NCBI GenBank assembly: GCA_003116995.1 | Contig: BDSL01000028.1 | Span: 620,001-684,000 of the forward strand | Reading direction: 5' to 3' | Length of the DNA stretch: 64,000 bases | Source of the DNA: Yamagishiella unicocca | Taxonomy: Eukaryota; Chlorophyta; Chlorophyceae; Chlamydomonadales; Volvocaceae | Shown here: one piece after another, positions 55,820 to 64,000 of the stretch | Position numbering within the stretch: position 1 is the first letter of the stretch | Layout: every line of letters begins with the position of its first letter | Program-made: the position numbers and the translations under genes | The notes under the pieces: model-generated | What the model saw: the letters and a program-made list of their open reading frames with translations, nothing else | Database searches by the model: none | What the model was told of the DNA's origin: nothing

Positions 55820-58800
55820 TACTGCACTACTCCGGCCGGCTGCGAGCGCCCCCGAGCTGGAGGCCGCCTAATAGTGAGCGGCCCCAGGCCGAAACAAGCT
55901 TGTCCTGCAGCCGAGGCGCTTCAAGGAAACAGTTCAACGTCAGTGGCGAGAGCGCGTGCTGTGAACACTAAAGATTTGGAGATGAAGGTGGTGTCAAGTA
56001 AGGAAATTGAGATGTTAAACATACACAACTCTGTGTACACGAGGTTTGGCGACGCTGCTGCTTCTCTGGGAAACCCAAGGACGTACGGCAAATAATTGCC
56101 GTTGCTGCTGTGAACATAGATGCAGAGTTACAGTGTCAGGATATCGTGTCAAGCACAAGTTCTGTCAGATGGTAATTTCTGTTCGCACGTACTCCTTCAT
56201 AGTACGGTCTGACTCACTAGTCACTACCTGGTTGCCTCCCGGCCTCCCGAGAGGCACAAATAACACGTCGACGAAATATTATTCAGCAGGTTCATGGGGC
56301 CCAGGAGATGCGTCCCCCGCCTCCTCGCCTCTGGGTGGAGAGGGGCGGGGCTACAATACTATAGATTAGTCCGCGTCAGCGCCTGCAAGGCCAGGCGAGC
56401 CCAGGACAAGAGGGGCCGCAGCAGTGCAATTCCTCCCATGAAAACGGCGTAATAGGTTTCTTGGGACACTAACGGCCCAGCAGTGCTCTGATCCCGTGAT
56501 ATGACGACACCCCTCCCGAAGCCAGCCAACGCCACAGCTTGCCGGCATTTGTTCGGGAGCTCACCCGCCACTCTGCGGAATAGCAGGATGCCTCGGATAC
56601 CTATATGCGCAAGAAACCCAAAGCGCAGCTGCAGGGTTTGGCACGGTGTGTCACGGGCTGCACAAACAGCTGGGTGTGGGCGCTAGGGATGCTAAAGGGT
56701 GTGGGCACTAGGGATGCTCAAGCTGTTGCAGGTTCCATAACTTCAGTTCAGCAGCAGGTCCTTACTGCCATGTCCCCTGGAAATCGCCTCCCGGGCATGA
56801 CTGCTTGGCACGGTGATGACAGGTGATGACGTATGGTGTTTACGAAAGCCCCTTAAGAAGTCATGTTCGTACTAAACACCACTCAAATCGCATGCAACAT
56901 GATGCTAACCGAGGGTAAACACAGTAGGGACACCCAAGGTGCCATCAAATACATACTAACTAGATCTTACAGTGTCCGCAATCCCAGGCAGCCCGGGCAA
57001 CATGCTGGTGGGCGTGGCATACACAGGGTTGCCCTTCATGCTACACAATATTGTGCTTATGCTAAACGCACGCTATCAGTGACCGCTAATGGCGGGGAAC
57101 TGCGGGGAATGGCCCATGGGAGCCTCAATATACTCGAATATACGGGTCCCAACTCCTGCAAGCAGCTTTCCATCATTAAATTATACTGTAAACGAACTGG
57201 GTTGATGGACCCCGTTATGGAACGCTGCCCGGATTGCCCGGATAAACGCATAGATTGGTTATTTAATTGATTAATTAAAGCTTATAGAGCTCGTAGAACC
57301 TAGATGATCGAGGAGGCTCATGGAACGCAAACTAATGTCTGTATAAGGGTAAGTACCAAAAAAGGTAGATTTGCAGAGATTGCGCATGACATGCTGCCCG
57401 CAAGGTTATCGCTCAGTCCGACAAAACGGCAGCGGAGCCGGGATAGAACGTCATTTCACTGATCGAGACGTTATATTGCTTCCTGGTTCGTGTGATCGAG
57501 AAGCTGGCCTCTATAGACTTACACATAAATGACATAATGAACCGCTGTACGGCGGACCAGGGTCGAGTTCGTCCGTTCGGGATAACTATAACGTTACACT
57601 GCTCGGAAGGATAATGAGATTCTCTCTCATTATTCTTAACATGTGGTCAGACGGTACTGGATTGCCAATGCCTCCTACATAAGTACTGTAACGTTTTCTC
57701 CCTTCCTTACAATAGTCCGCGGTAAGTCGCTCGATCCAGGCTGCCGCTACCAGGATGCGACAGTTACCAGGGAGGCGGAACGCCTACAAGTGCGGAAGCG
57801 CCAGGAGCGCGGTACATGTACTTGTCGGAACATGATGCTCCGCATCACGCAATGTACAAATGTTATAGTGCCCGCAATCCCGGGGACCGAAGTGTGCAAT
57901 CCGGCCAATCCCGGCCGAGCCCAAGAGGGGGACGGAAACCTCACTGTACGAGAGGCCAGGAGAGGCCAGCGCTAGCAGCCAGAAAACGCCCCCAAAGGCA
58001 CATGAAAGGACACTCCGGCTCCCACAACTAGGCGGGGTTTCGGCAAAATCATGACAGCCCAGGCATCCCAAGGCCCACCGCAGGAAAAACGGCGGGACCA
58101 GGCAGCCATGACCGACCGGCAGGAGACAGAAACCCGTAGGTTGGCACTTACGACGTCACAAACGACAGGGGCTCGCCGAGGACTGGACTGTGGGTTGCTG
58201 GTGGTGCAGGAGAGCACAGAAGCGCGTTGTGCCTGTGCAGCTACTTGGGGTAGGGCAGAGCGACGGGCACGCAGCTTGCTCCGGAACCATCTTTGTTTGG
58301 GGTTGGCTAGACCCGGTAACGCGAGATCGAGGACACCATTGAGGGTGTGAGGTGAAACCTACAAAACCGATTAGGAAACGCTTGGTACACTCGTTTGCTA
58401 GGGAGCGGCTAGGGGGCCCGGTTGCGGTGTCGGAGACAGCAGTTGGGATTACCACATGTCGATCCAGGGTTAGGAAACCCATTGGGGAGAGAGAGGGCTG
58501 AGAGGGAACCCGTGTGGAAGAGGGATGAAAGGAGCGGTGTGTCACCGGCTCACCGCCACCATTCGCTTCGCCGTTTTCGCCGTTCTAAGAATTGTGAGCG
58601 GTATGTCAGGTTATGACCTGCGATCCATGACGGATGGCTGCGCGTCATGGCTGGGCCCGGTTATGTCCATGAATAATCCATGAAGTCCACCCTGGTCCAC
58701 CAGTGCGTAATTGTAGGGTAACGCAGCACAACCCTTGTCAACATGCATTCCATGTTATCTGGTCTCTGTTAGCTGCAGAGCTGCTCACACATTCTCTTCG

Positions 58801-59153
58801 TTTATGTCGCACTTCCTATTGCCCATGCCCAATATATGGGATACTTTGGCTTTAGGTTCGCGGCTGGTAAGCATGCCAGGGCGTGCCAGTCCCCTGGGTC
58901 AGCCGACAGCAAGAAAAATACTGGGCCGAATCTCTTCGTCGTAATTTTCCTCGAACACTGCCGATAGCAAGCCATCGCGATGGAACTTGCATGCAGACAC
59001 CACGTGCAGCTTCCATTTTTTCGCTTCGTAAAGCTGTATTCCGGACATGATTTGGAAATTGTTGAAAGGCTAATTGTCGATTATGACAAACGGGAAAGCA
59101 AGGAGAATTGCACGCTCAGGCGGGAACGAACTCAGTTCGCGAGGGGCCAATTC
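55820..59153. other. Intergenic region upstream of kinase 2
   Basis: It contains the kinase-2 promoter/5' UTR at its left end and then about 3 kb of spacer. Composition is more AT-rich than the genes. No ORF shows a family motif. Seen: a 9-bp inverted repeat (ATAATGAGA and TCTCATTAT) near 57611-57635, and an AGAGGGAACCCGTG copy of the dispersed intron motif near 58497. Neither can be given a function. Confidence 0.4.
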
Positions 59154-59156
59154 TTA
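59154..59156. repeat. Target-site duplication TTA, left
   Basis: TTA directly flanks the left terminal inverted repeat and is repeated at 60793-60795 on the other side. A 3-bp TTA/TAA duplication is the hallmark of PIF/Harbinger insertion. Confidence 0.85.
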
Positions 59157-59185
59157 GGCGGGGTTCACATTTGTAAGGGGAAATT
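59157..59185 (+). repeat. Left terminal inverted repeat (29 bp)
   Basis: It starts GGCGGGGTTCACATTTGTAA and ends GGGGAAATT. It is a perfect inverted match to 60764-60792. The inner motif GTTCACAT recurs subterminally in AAACGCGTTCACAT at about 59221 and 59262. Confidence 0.95.
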
Positions 59186-59252
59186 ATTTGAGATGAAAAA
59201 TTGAATGAGAAGAAAATTCCAAACGCGTTCACATTACCTTTTTGATGAAATT

Positions 59253-60455
59253 TTAATTCGGAAACGCGTTCACATATGAGATACATATTCTTCTTGGAGA
59301 GAGAAAATATGACGGCAGTAATAGCTTGGTTGTTCTACGGTTTCTTTGATACCAGGCTTGCACAAGACTGTATAGAAGCTGCGTCTCACCGCCCCCCTGA
59401 CCTGCGGCAGCCGGTGTCGCAGTTGCGCCCGTAGACGGTGAAGCACGTGCCGACGGCGGGGTTAACCCCCCGCCGGCAGCACGTGGATCCCCACTGGCTA
59501 CAGCCGAACCGCTGACTTGCGTACCGAACTGCTCCGGAAGTGCAGCTTCCTGCAGCCCCTGCGACTGATATGCTGCGAAGGCGACCGCCGGTGCGTCAGC
59601 TACCTCCGGCGGCGTTGGCTGGGTAAGCTGCTGCTGTGGGAGCACTCCTGACGGCTGCTGCTGCTGTGCCTGCGGCAGTGACGGCTGCACCGGAATCCGC
59701 CTAATTCCAGGGAGCCTGTATGTGTTGAACTGGGGACGTACGCCGGGAGCCTTAGGTGGTAGCCGCGGTACGGCAGCCGCGGTAACCCCAACCGCGACCC
59801 CTGCTCCCTGGGCCGCGGTTGGGGTCGCCGCGGCTGCCGTAGCTTGGGGTACAGGCACTGATGGGGCTGCCCTCCCCGCGGAGCCGCGGCCCCTGCCTCT
59901 GCCGCGGCCGCGGCCCCTGTTACTTGGGACGTCTGTCGCAGAGGCCTCCTCCTTCTTCTTCTTCCTCTCGCGCCATTGTCGCTGGTACAGACGCTGGGCT
60001 TCCTTGCGCTCTTCATGCGTCAAGTTTAGAGTCGGCCGACCACGGCCCCTGCTGCCTTTGCTGGCGTCGGAAGCGTATGAGGCAGCGCCTGAAGCGCCGT
60101 CGTCATCGTCACTGCGGGCGTCATCGTCGTAATATGCAGTGTCGCCGCCGTAAGTTCGCCCGTCACTCCCGCCTCCTTCAGGCTGACCTCCCTCGCCCTC
60201 CCGCGCCTCCTCATTCATGCCGCCATAAGCCTCCCCGCTGTCAGATGCATATGACCTCTGGCGGCGTGCCCTCTTCAGGTTGTTGGGCAGCATGCCGTTG
60301 CGGATGGCATCCACCTGGGTTTCTATTGCGTCCCTGATATCCAACGCGCTACGTTGGACAAGGGAGTCGTCTTCATTGTCGTCATGTTCGGTCTGATAGA
60401 CAGGGTCCGGCCCGTAGTCCTCTTCGCTGTACTCGGCCTCTTCGACGCCGCTCAT
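59253..60455 (-). CDS. Transposon-borne ORF, AT-hook-like basic protein
   Basis: This single uninterrupted ORF of 400 codons starts at ATG 60455 and ends in the left subterminal repeat, so its last residues (YVNAFPN) are encoded by transposon-end DNA. The N-terminal 140 residues are acidic (runs of Asp/Glu). A basic block about residues 135-170 holds GSRGRGRPTLNLT followed by EERKEAQRLYQRQWRERKKK. RGRGRP is an AT-hook core, and another RGRGRGRGRGRG run follows. The second half is Pro/Gln/Ala-rich. Harbinger elements usually encode a transposase and a separate Myb-like DNA-binding protein. This ORF could play the DNA-binding role, but I see no Trp-spaced Myb/SANT motif. It could also be a captured host gene. 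Confidence 0.6.
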   Translation of the reverse strand: MSGVEEAEYSEEDYGPDPVYQTEHDDNEDDSLVQRSALDIRDAIETQVDAIRNGMLPNNLKRARRQRSYASDSGEAYGGMNEEAREGEGGQPEGGGSDGRTYGGDTAYYDDDARSDDDDGASGAASYASDASKGSRGRGRPTLNLTHEERKEAQRLYQRQWRERKKKKEEASATDVPSNRGRGRGRGRGRGSAGRAAPSVPVPQATAAAATPTAAQGAGVAVGVTAAAVPRLPPKAPGVRPQFNTYRLPGIRRIPVQPSLPQAQQQQPSGVLPQQQLTQPTPPEVADAPAVAFAAYQSQGLQEAALPEQFGTQVSGSAVASGDPRAAGGGLTPPSARASPSTGATATPAAAGQGGGETQLLYSLVQAWYQRNRRTTKLLLPSYFLSPRRICISYVNAFPN

Positions 60456-60763
60456 CCTCTATAGATTACGCAATCACGCCCGGTCACGTCTAGGGAATAC
60501 AGGACATCATGATTGAGATGATTGGGAAGGTTTGCGGCGGGTAAGATGGCTTGTATGGACTAATGTATTTGGAGCCTGGTCGGCTATAGGGAATACAATT
60601 TACAATCTCAAGTGAATTTTATTTTCACTCTCAGCTCTATTCCTATTTTTCAATGACACCTGTCATTGAAAATTCCCGGAGAAAATTGTAGGAGAAAATT
60701 GCCGTTTTTGTCAATTCTATGAGATGAAAAATAATTTTCCCTCTCACAAAAGTGCCGTACCCG

Positions 60764-60792
60764 AATTTCCCCTTACAAATGTGAACCCCGCC
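60764..60792 (-). repeat. Right terminal inverted repeat (29 bp)
   Basis: AATTTCCCCTTACAAATGTG followed by AACCCCGCC, the exact reverse complement of 59157-59185. It is followed by TTA at 60793-60795. Confidence 0.95.
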
Positions 60793-60795
60793 TTA

Positions 60796-61148
60796 CGGAC
60801 GGAAACCCATTTCAAAGTTGTTTCGGGCTTATCCTTCATAGCATAATACAAGAAAAATAATACAAACGTGTGATAGTATGTGCCTGTTGGGACAACCTCA
60901 GCCGACACAGTTGTCGACCTGGCGCCAAATGGCCTCGGCTTCAAATTAGGGCATGCCAGCGTAGCGCTACTTGTATGGCACCCTGATCTGTCGCAAAGTC
61001 ATAGCTCAGGGCATCCGGGCCCTAGCCGGAACCGCTCTCCCGCCCTTGGACATTTAAACACACAGCGACAAGCCCTGCGGTAGCGGGGGACAGCGCGTCC
61101 GCCATACACCCACGCTGCGTAATTTGACTTACGCCTCAGACATTCAGG
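60796..61148 (+). promoter_or_regulatory. NUP155 upstream region
   Basis: The 353 bp between the transposon's right target duplication and the NUP155 start codon must include the 5' UTR and the proximal promoter. No TATA-like or other named element can be called. The transposon insertion may have displaced further upstream elements. Confidence 0.4.
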
Positions 61149-63896
61149 ATGGCTGCGGCGCCAGCATGGCAGCGGGACGTCGCGGCGGAGGGTGGCCGCG
61201 GCGGCGCTGCGCAGGCGGAGACGCTCAGCATTCCGGCACGGAAGTTTCAGGACGTTGACCAGCTTTCAAAAACGTTTGGCCATGTCGCGGATGTATCAAA
61301 AGAGTTTAGACGCGATGCCGAGTTACATGATCTGCTTGCGTCGACAAGCAAGGAGGACACATACCAGCAGCATTTCCAGGGGGTAAGCAAGATCAGGATG
61401 CATACGAAAAACCTTGGTGGGGACAGGCACCGAGGGGCCCTGCGACGCCAACTGCCTGCCGTTTTACGTGCTGTGCCCTTGGCGACGTCCCCCTGGCTTC
61501 TTTCTACCCTTAGCGCTTCCTCTTGACCTTATCCGCGTGCGGGGAAGGGAGCCTGAGCAGTTCTAGCAAGCGCCTAGGTCCAGCGTAGCGCCACTCCGTG
61601 CCTCAACCCCGCGCACAAATGCATCCACACCCACGCAACTTCATGCTCTCCGTGCAAACAATGTTCGCAGCTTCTCTCCTTACTCCTGAGTAGTTGATGC
61701 CCGGGGTCTATCGCTGCTCGACCCAGGCTCCCTAACTCGTAGCCTCCTAGGACGGGACAAACGTGCCCATCCCCTGCTCCCCCCGATCCTCGGCGCCCCG
61801 CGCCTCAGACAGTTCCCGCACTCATTGCGATCCGAGCCCTTCCCGTCGCCCCCCCTCCCCCTAGTGGCCCTCCCTGCTCCGGCCGCTGTCACCCGCCGTC
61901 CTGGAGCTTCCCACCATGGTGCAGGACAAGTACCACAGCTGCCAGGCCATGTGCTTCTGCGGCCTCTTTCCCCAGATCCGCCGAGCCTGGGCGTCTATCG
62001 ACGACTCTCTGTTCCTGTGGCGGTACGACCAGAGGTAAGCCGGCAACGCCCGCGTTCTTGGGTGGGGTCGGGCAGGGGAGGCCGAGGAGGGGTACGCAAG
62101 AGGGCGAGCGTCTTAAGAGGGAAGCGGGTTTGAAGTCGATATGATGCCATGTCCTTGCCCGTTCCAGGCAGTACATAGTACATAAGGGTTGGCGAGGAGG
62201 CCGTGGGTTCGCTGGTGCTGGGGACTGAAATGCCGAGTGGTCATGAAGCTGATGGGAGCTCTGGCGTCGTCGCATGGCATGGCATGGCATGGCGAGAGGG
62301 AAGGCGTGCTGTGCAGGGGGCTGGCGGAAGCAGCGCGGGTGGCAGCGGCAATGCAACCGCATCCATAACCCCATGCTGAGATTCGCCGAGGCCGTACCAC
62401 GTGTCGTACTATCTGCAGCTCGGACGTGCCCCTGGAGTACTCTGGAGAGGATCAGGCCATCACCTGCGTGGGGCTGGCGGTGCCGAGGCCCGGCGTCTTC
62501 CTGCCAGCGATCCGCTACGTCATAGTGCTGTGTACGACAGCGGAGATCGTACTGTTGGGCGTCTGCCCGAGCCGCCGCGGCGCCGGCGGCGGTGGCGACA
62601 GTGACGACGGCGACGCCGTGCCCGAGGACATCCTGTTGCAGCCGTTGCCGCTGTACAGCATTCCAACCGACAACGTCGTTATCACGTGCTGCACGTCGGG
62701 CCCCGGCGGCCGTGTCTTCCTCGGCGGCGCGGACGGGCACGTGTACGAGTTGTCGTACCACGCCGCGGACACGTGGCGCCACAAGCGCATCTCTAAGGCG
62801 AGGCACTAGACGGCGTGGGGTGCAGCGACCTCGCTGCTGGGGTGCAGCGACCTGGCTGCTGGGGTGCAGCGACCTGGCTGCTGGGGTGCAGCGACCTGGC
62901 TGCTGGGGTGGGCCACTCAAAGAAGCCCGACGCGACCGAGCACGCCGCACCCTCTCGCCCCTGTCGCCCGGCCCTGCAGGTCCGGCTGACCTCGGGGCTG
63001 CAGCAGTACTTGCCCTCCTTCGTGCCCTCGCTCCTGGGCCTGGGCGCACCCCCCGCAGTGGAGCGACTGGCGGTGGATCGGGAGAGGCACATACTGTACG
63101 CCCTAAATGCGGCGTCCGGAATACAGGTGAGCAAAATGGCGCGGTACCCGCCTGGGTGGTGGCTGCGGCTGCGGCTGTGGCTGCGGCTGCGGCTGCGGCT
63201 GTGGCTGTGGCTGTGGCTGTGACTGTGGCTGTGGCTGTGGCTGTGGCTGTGGCTGTGGCTGTGGCTGTGGCTGTGGCTGTGGCTGTGGCTGTGACTGTGG
63301 CTGTGGCTGTGGCTGTGGCTGTGGCTGTGGCTGTGGCTGTGGCTGTGGCTGTGGCTGTGGCTGTGGCTGTGGCTGTGGCTGTGGCTGTGGCTGTGGCTGT
63401 GGCTGTGGCTGTGGCTGTGGCTGTGGCTGTGGCTGTGGCTGTGGCTGTGGCTGTGGCTGTGGCTGTGGCTGTGGCTGTGGCTGTGGCTGTGGCTGTGACT
63501 GTGGCTGTGACTATGGTGTGGAAACCTCCACTGATAGCAAGTCCATGGTGCTGGTATGGCGTTTCGGAGGCCCTGCGCCGAACACTGAGGTCAGGCCTGG
63601 CTGGGCCTGCACCCAAGTTGCCGATTGGGCCCGACCTTGCCCGGCTGTAGGGGGCTTCGCCCTCCAGTCCAGTTGAATAAACATGGCGTCACCCCATCCC
63701 ACTGCGTGCATGACCGCCCGGCTGCCCACGGCGCAGGTTTTCGATCTCGGCATGTACGGCAACGAACCCGCGCGTCGCGTCGCCGAGGTGTCCAATGTGT
63801 ACGGCGCCGCGGCGGGTGCCGCCGGGGGTCGGGAGCTGTTCCGAGGCGCCTCAGCGGACCGCAAGGGGGCGGCGGTCAAGTACATCGCGCCCATAG
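61149..63896 (+). CDS. NUP155: Nucleoporin NUP155 (N-terminal part; gene continues past the window)
   Basis: NUP155 is an inner-ring scaffold nucleoporin of the nuclear pore complex. The exons seen are 61149-61382, 61865-62034, 62419-62797, 62980-63126 and 63737-63896, ending at a donor (ATAG|GTGCGT) before the window edge. This is about 363 residues, covering part of the N-terminal beta-propeller. Diagnostic blocks: WPSLLRPLSPAVLELP, CGLFPQIRRAWASIDDSLFL, VPLEYSGEDQAITCVGLAVP, PLYSIPTDNVVITC, GRVFLGGADGHVYELSY, ERLAVDRERHILYALNAASG and VFDLG. These match plant NUP155 block by block. The intron after 62797 uses a GC donor (AAG|GCGAGG). An in-frame stop at 62807 precedes the next GT, so GC-AG splicing is the only phase-consistent solution I see. 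The start is the first ATG in frame, giving MAAAPAWQRDVAAEG. Confidence 0.95.
62812..62912. repeat. 22-bp tandem repeat in NUP155 intron 3
   Basis: Four to five units of CTGCTGGGGTGCAGCGACCT (plus GG) begin about 15 bp after the GC donor. Confidence 0.9.
63157..63515. repeat. (CTGTGG)n hexanucleotide array in NUP155 intron 4
   Basis: Nearly 60 units of GGCTGTGGCTGT, with a few CTGTGA and CTGCGG variants. It starts about 30 bp after the donor of the exon ending at 63126. Open frames of repeated Val-Ala or Thr-Ala on the two strands are products of this array. Confidence 0.97.
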
Positions 63897-64000
63897 GTGC
63901 GTGTTTGTTTACCGCGGTTTCCTAGAACAGCAGGTGTTCGGACAAACTTATTGGAGTCTGGGTATTGCCGTACTGTGGACGATGGGTGGGGTGGGGGTGG

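Larger units (their letters stand above)
59157..60792. mobile_element. PIF/Harbinger-like DNA transposon, apparently complete but lacking a recognisable transposase
   Basis: The element is 1,636 bp with 29-bp perfect terminal inverted repeats and a TTA target duplication. Its ends are AT-rich, unlike the GC-rich surroundings, and carry subterminal repeats. AAACGCGTTCACAT occurs twice at the left. TGAGATGAAAAAT occurs once near each end. A 12-bp stem hairpin (TTTTCAATGACA with its complement) lies near 60648-60673. One ORF (59253-60455, minus) fills the centre. No DDE transposase is visible, so the element is probably non-autonomous, or its second gene has been lost. It sits about 360 bp upstream of the NUP155 start codon. 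Perfect terminal repeats and target duplication suggest a recent insertion. The superfamily assignment rests on the TTA duplication and terminal repeats, not on a protein match. Confidence 0.85.

Noticed and set aside
59253..60455. Ordinary host gene
   Set aside because: It lies wholly between perfect terminal inverted repeats, and its stop codon is within the subterminal repeat. It is annotated as transposon cargo instead.
63157..63616. A 575-codon minus-strand frame and a 352-codon plus frame of Thr-Ala / Val-Ala repeats
   Set aside because: They are products of the (CTGTGG)n array in NUP155 intron 4 and would overlap NUP155 exons.

Overview
The window is nuclear DNA of a volvocine-type (chlamydomonadalean) green alga. 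The evidence is high GC, very dense short introns with GTGAGT/GTGCGG-like donors and GCAG acceptors, long Ala/Gln/Gly/Ser runs in regulatory proteins, TGTAA-type polyadenylation signals, a TTTAGGG telomere-like tract, and intron-filling minisatellites. There are no bacterial-style operons, tRNAs or rRNAs that I can support. Gene models were built by eye from splice-site phase plus protein-family motifs. Every internal junction listed keeps frame unless I say otherwise.

Layout, left to right. 1-2319: no confident gene, one unassigned open frame. 2320-4311 (-): RanBP1/Nup50-like Ran-binding protein, 5 exons. 4718-23476 (+): a giant TKL (Raf-like) protein kinase of about 2,470 residues with GAF-type sensor segments, at least 26 exons. 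26874-28086 (-): AP-1 adaptor sigma subunit. 30612-34233 (-): secreted or Golgi FkbM/METTL24-like methyltransferase-fold protein, 5 exons. 36465-40398 (+): DHHC-family protein S-acyltransferase with a DHWC active-site motif, 7 exons. 44847-55819 (-): a second TKL kinase, GAF-PAS-kinase with a likely N-myristoylated start, 21 exons. 59157-60792: an intact PIF/Harbinger-like DNA transposon with 29-bp perfect terminal inverted repeats and a TTA target duplication, carrying one 400-codon ORF. 61149 to beyond 63896 (+): the N-terminal part of nucleoporin NUP155, running off the right edge.

Functionally the genes are ordinary eukaryotic housekeeping (nuclear transport at both ends, clathrin adaptor, S-acylation) plus two sensor kinases of one volvocine-expanded family. 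RanBP1-like/kinase 1, methyltransferase/acyltransferase and kinase 2/NUP155 are divergent pairs. Kinase 1/AP-1 sigma and acyltransferase/kinase 2 are convergent pairs.

The most unusual signals are four. First, short homologous sequence modules recur in both orientations in introns of unrelated genes, often close to splice sites. Second, the acyltransferase has lost two ligands predicted to bind the same zinc. Third, the Harbinger-like element is cleanly delimited just upstream of NUP155. Fourth, there are several odd intron features: a start codon alone in its exon, a GC-AG intron, and a duplicated splice donor at the kinase APE motif.
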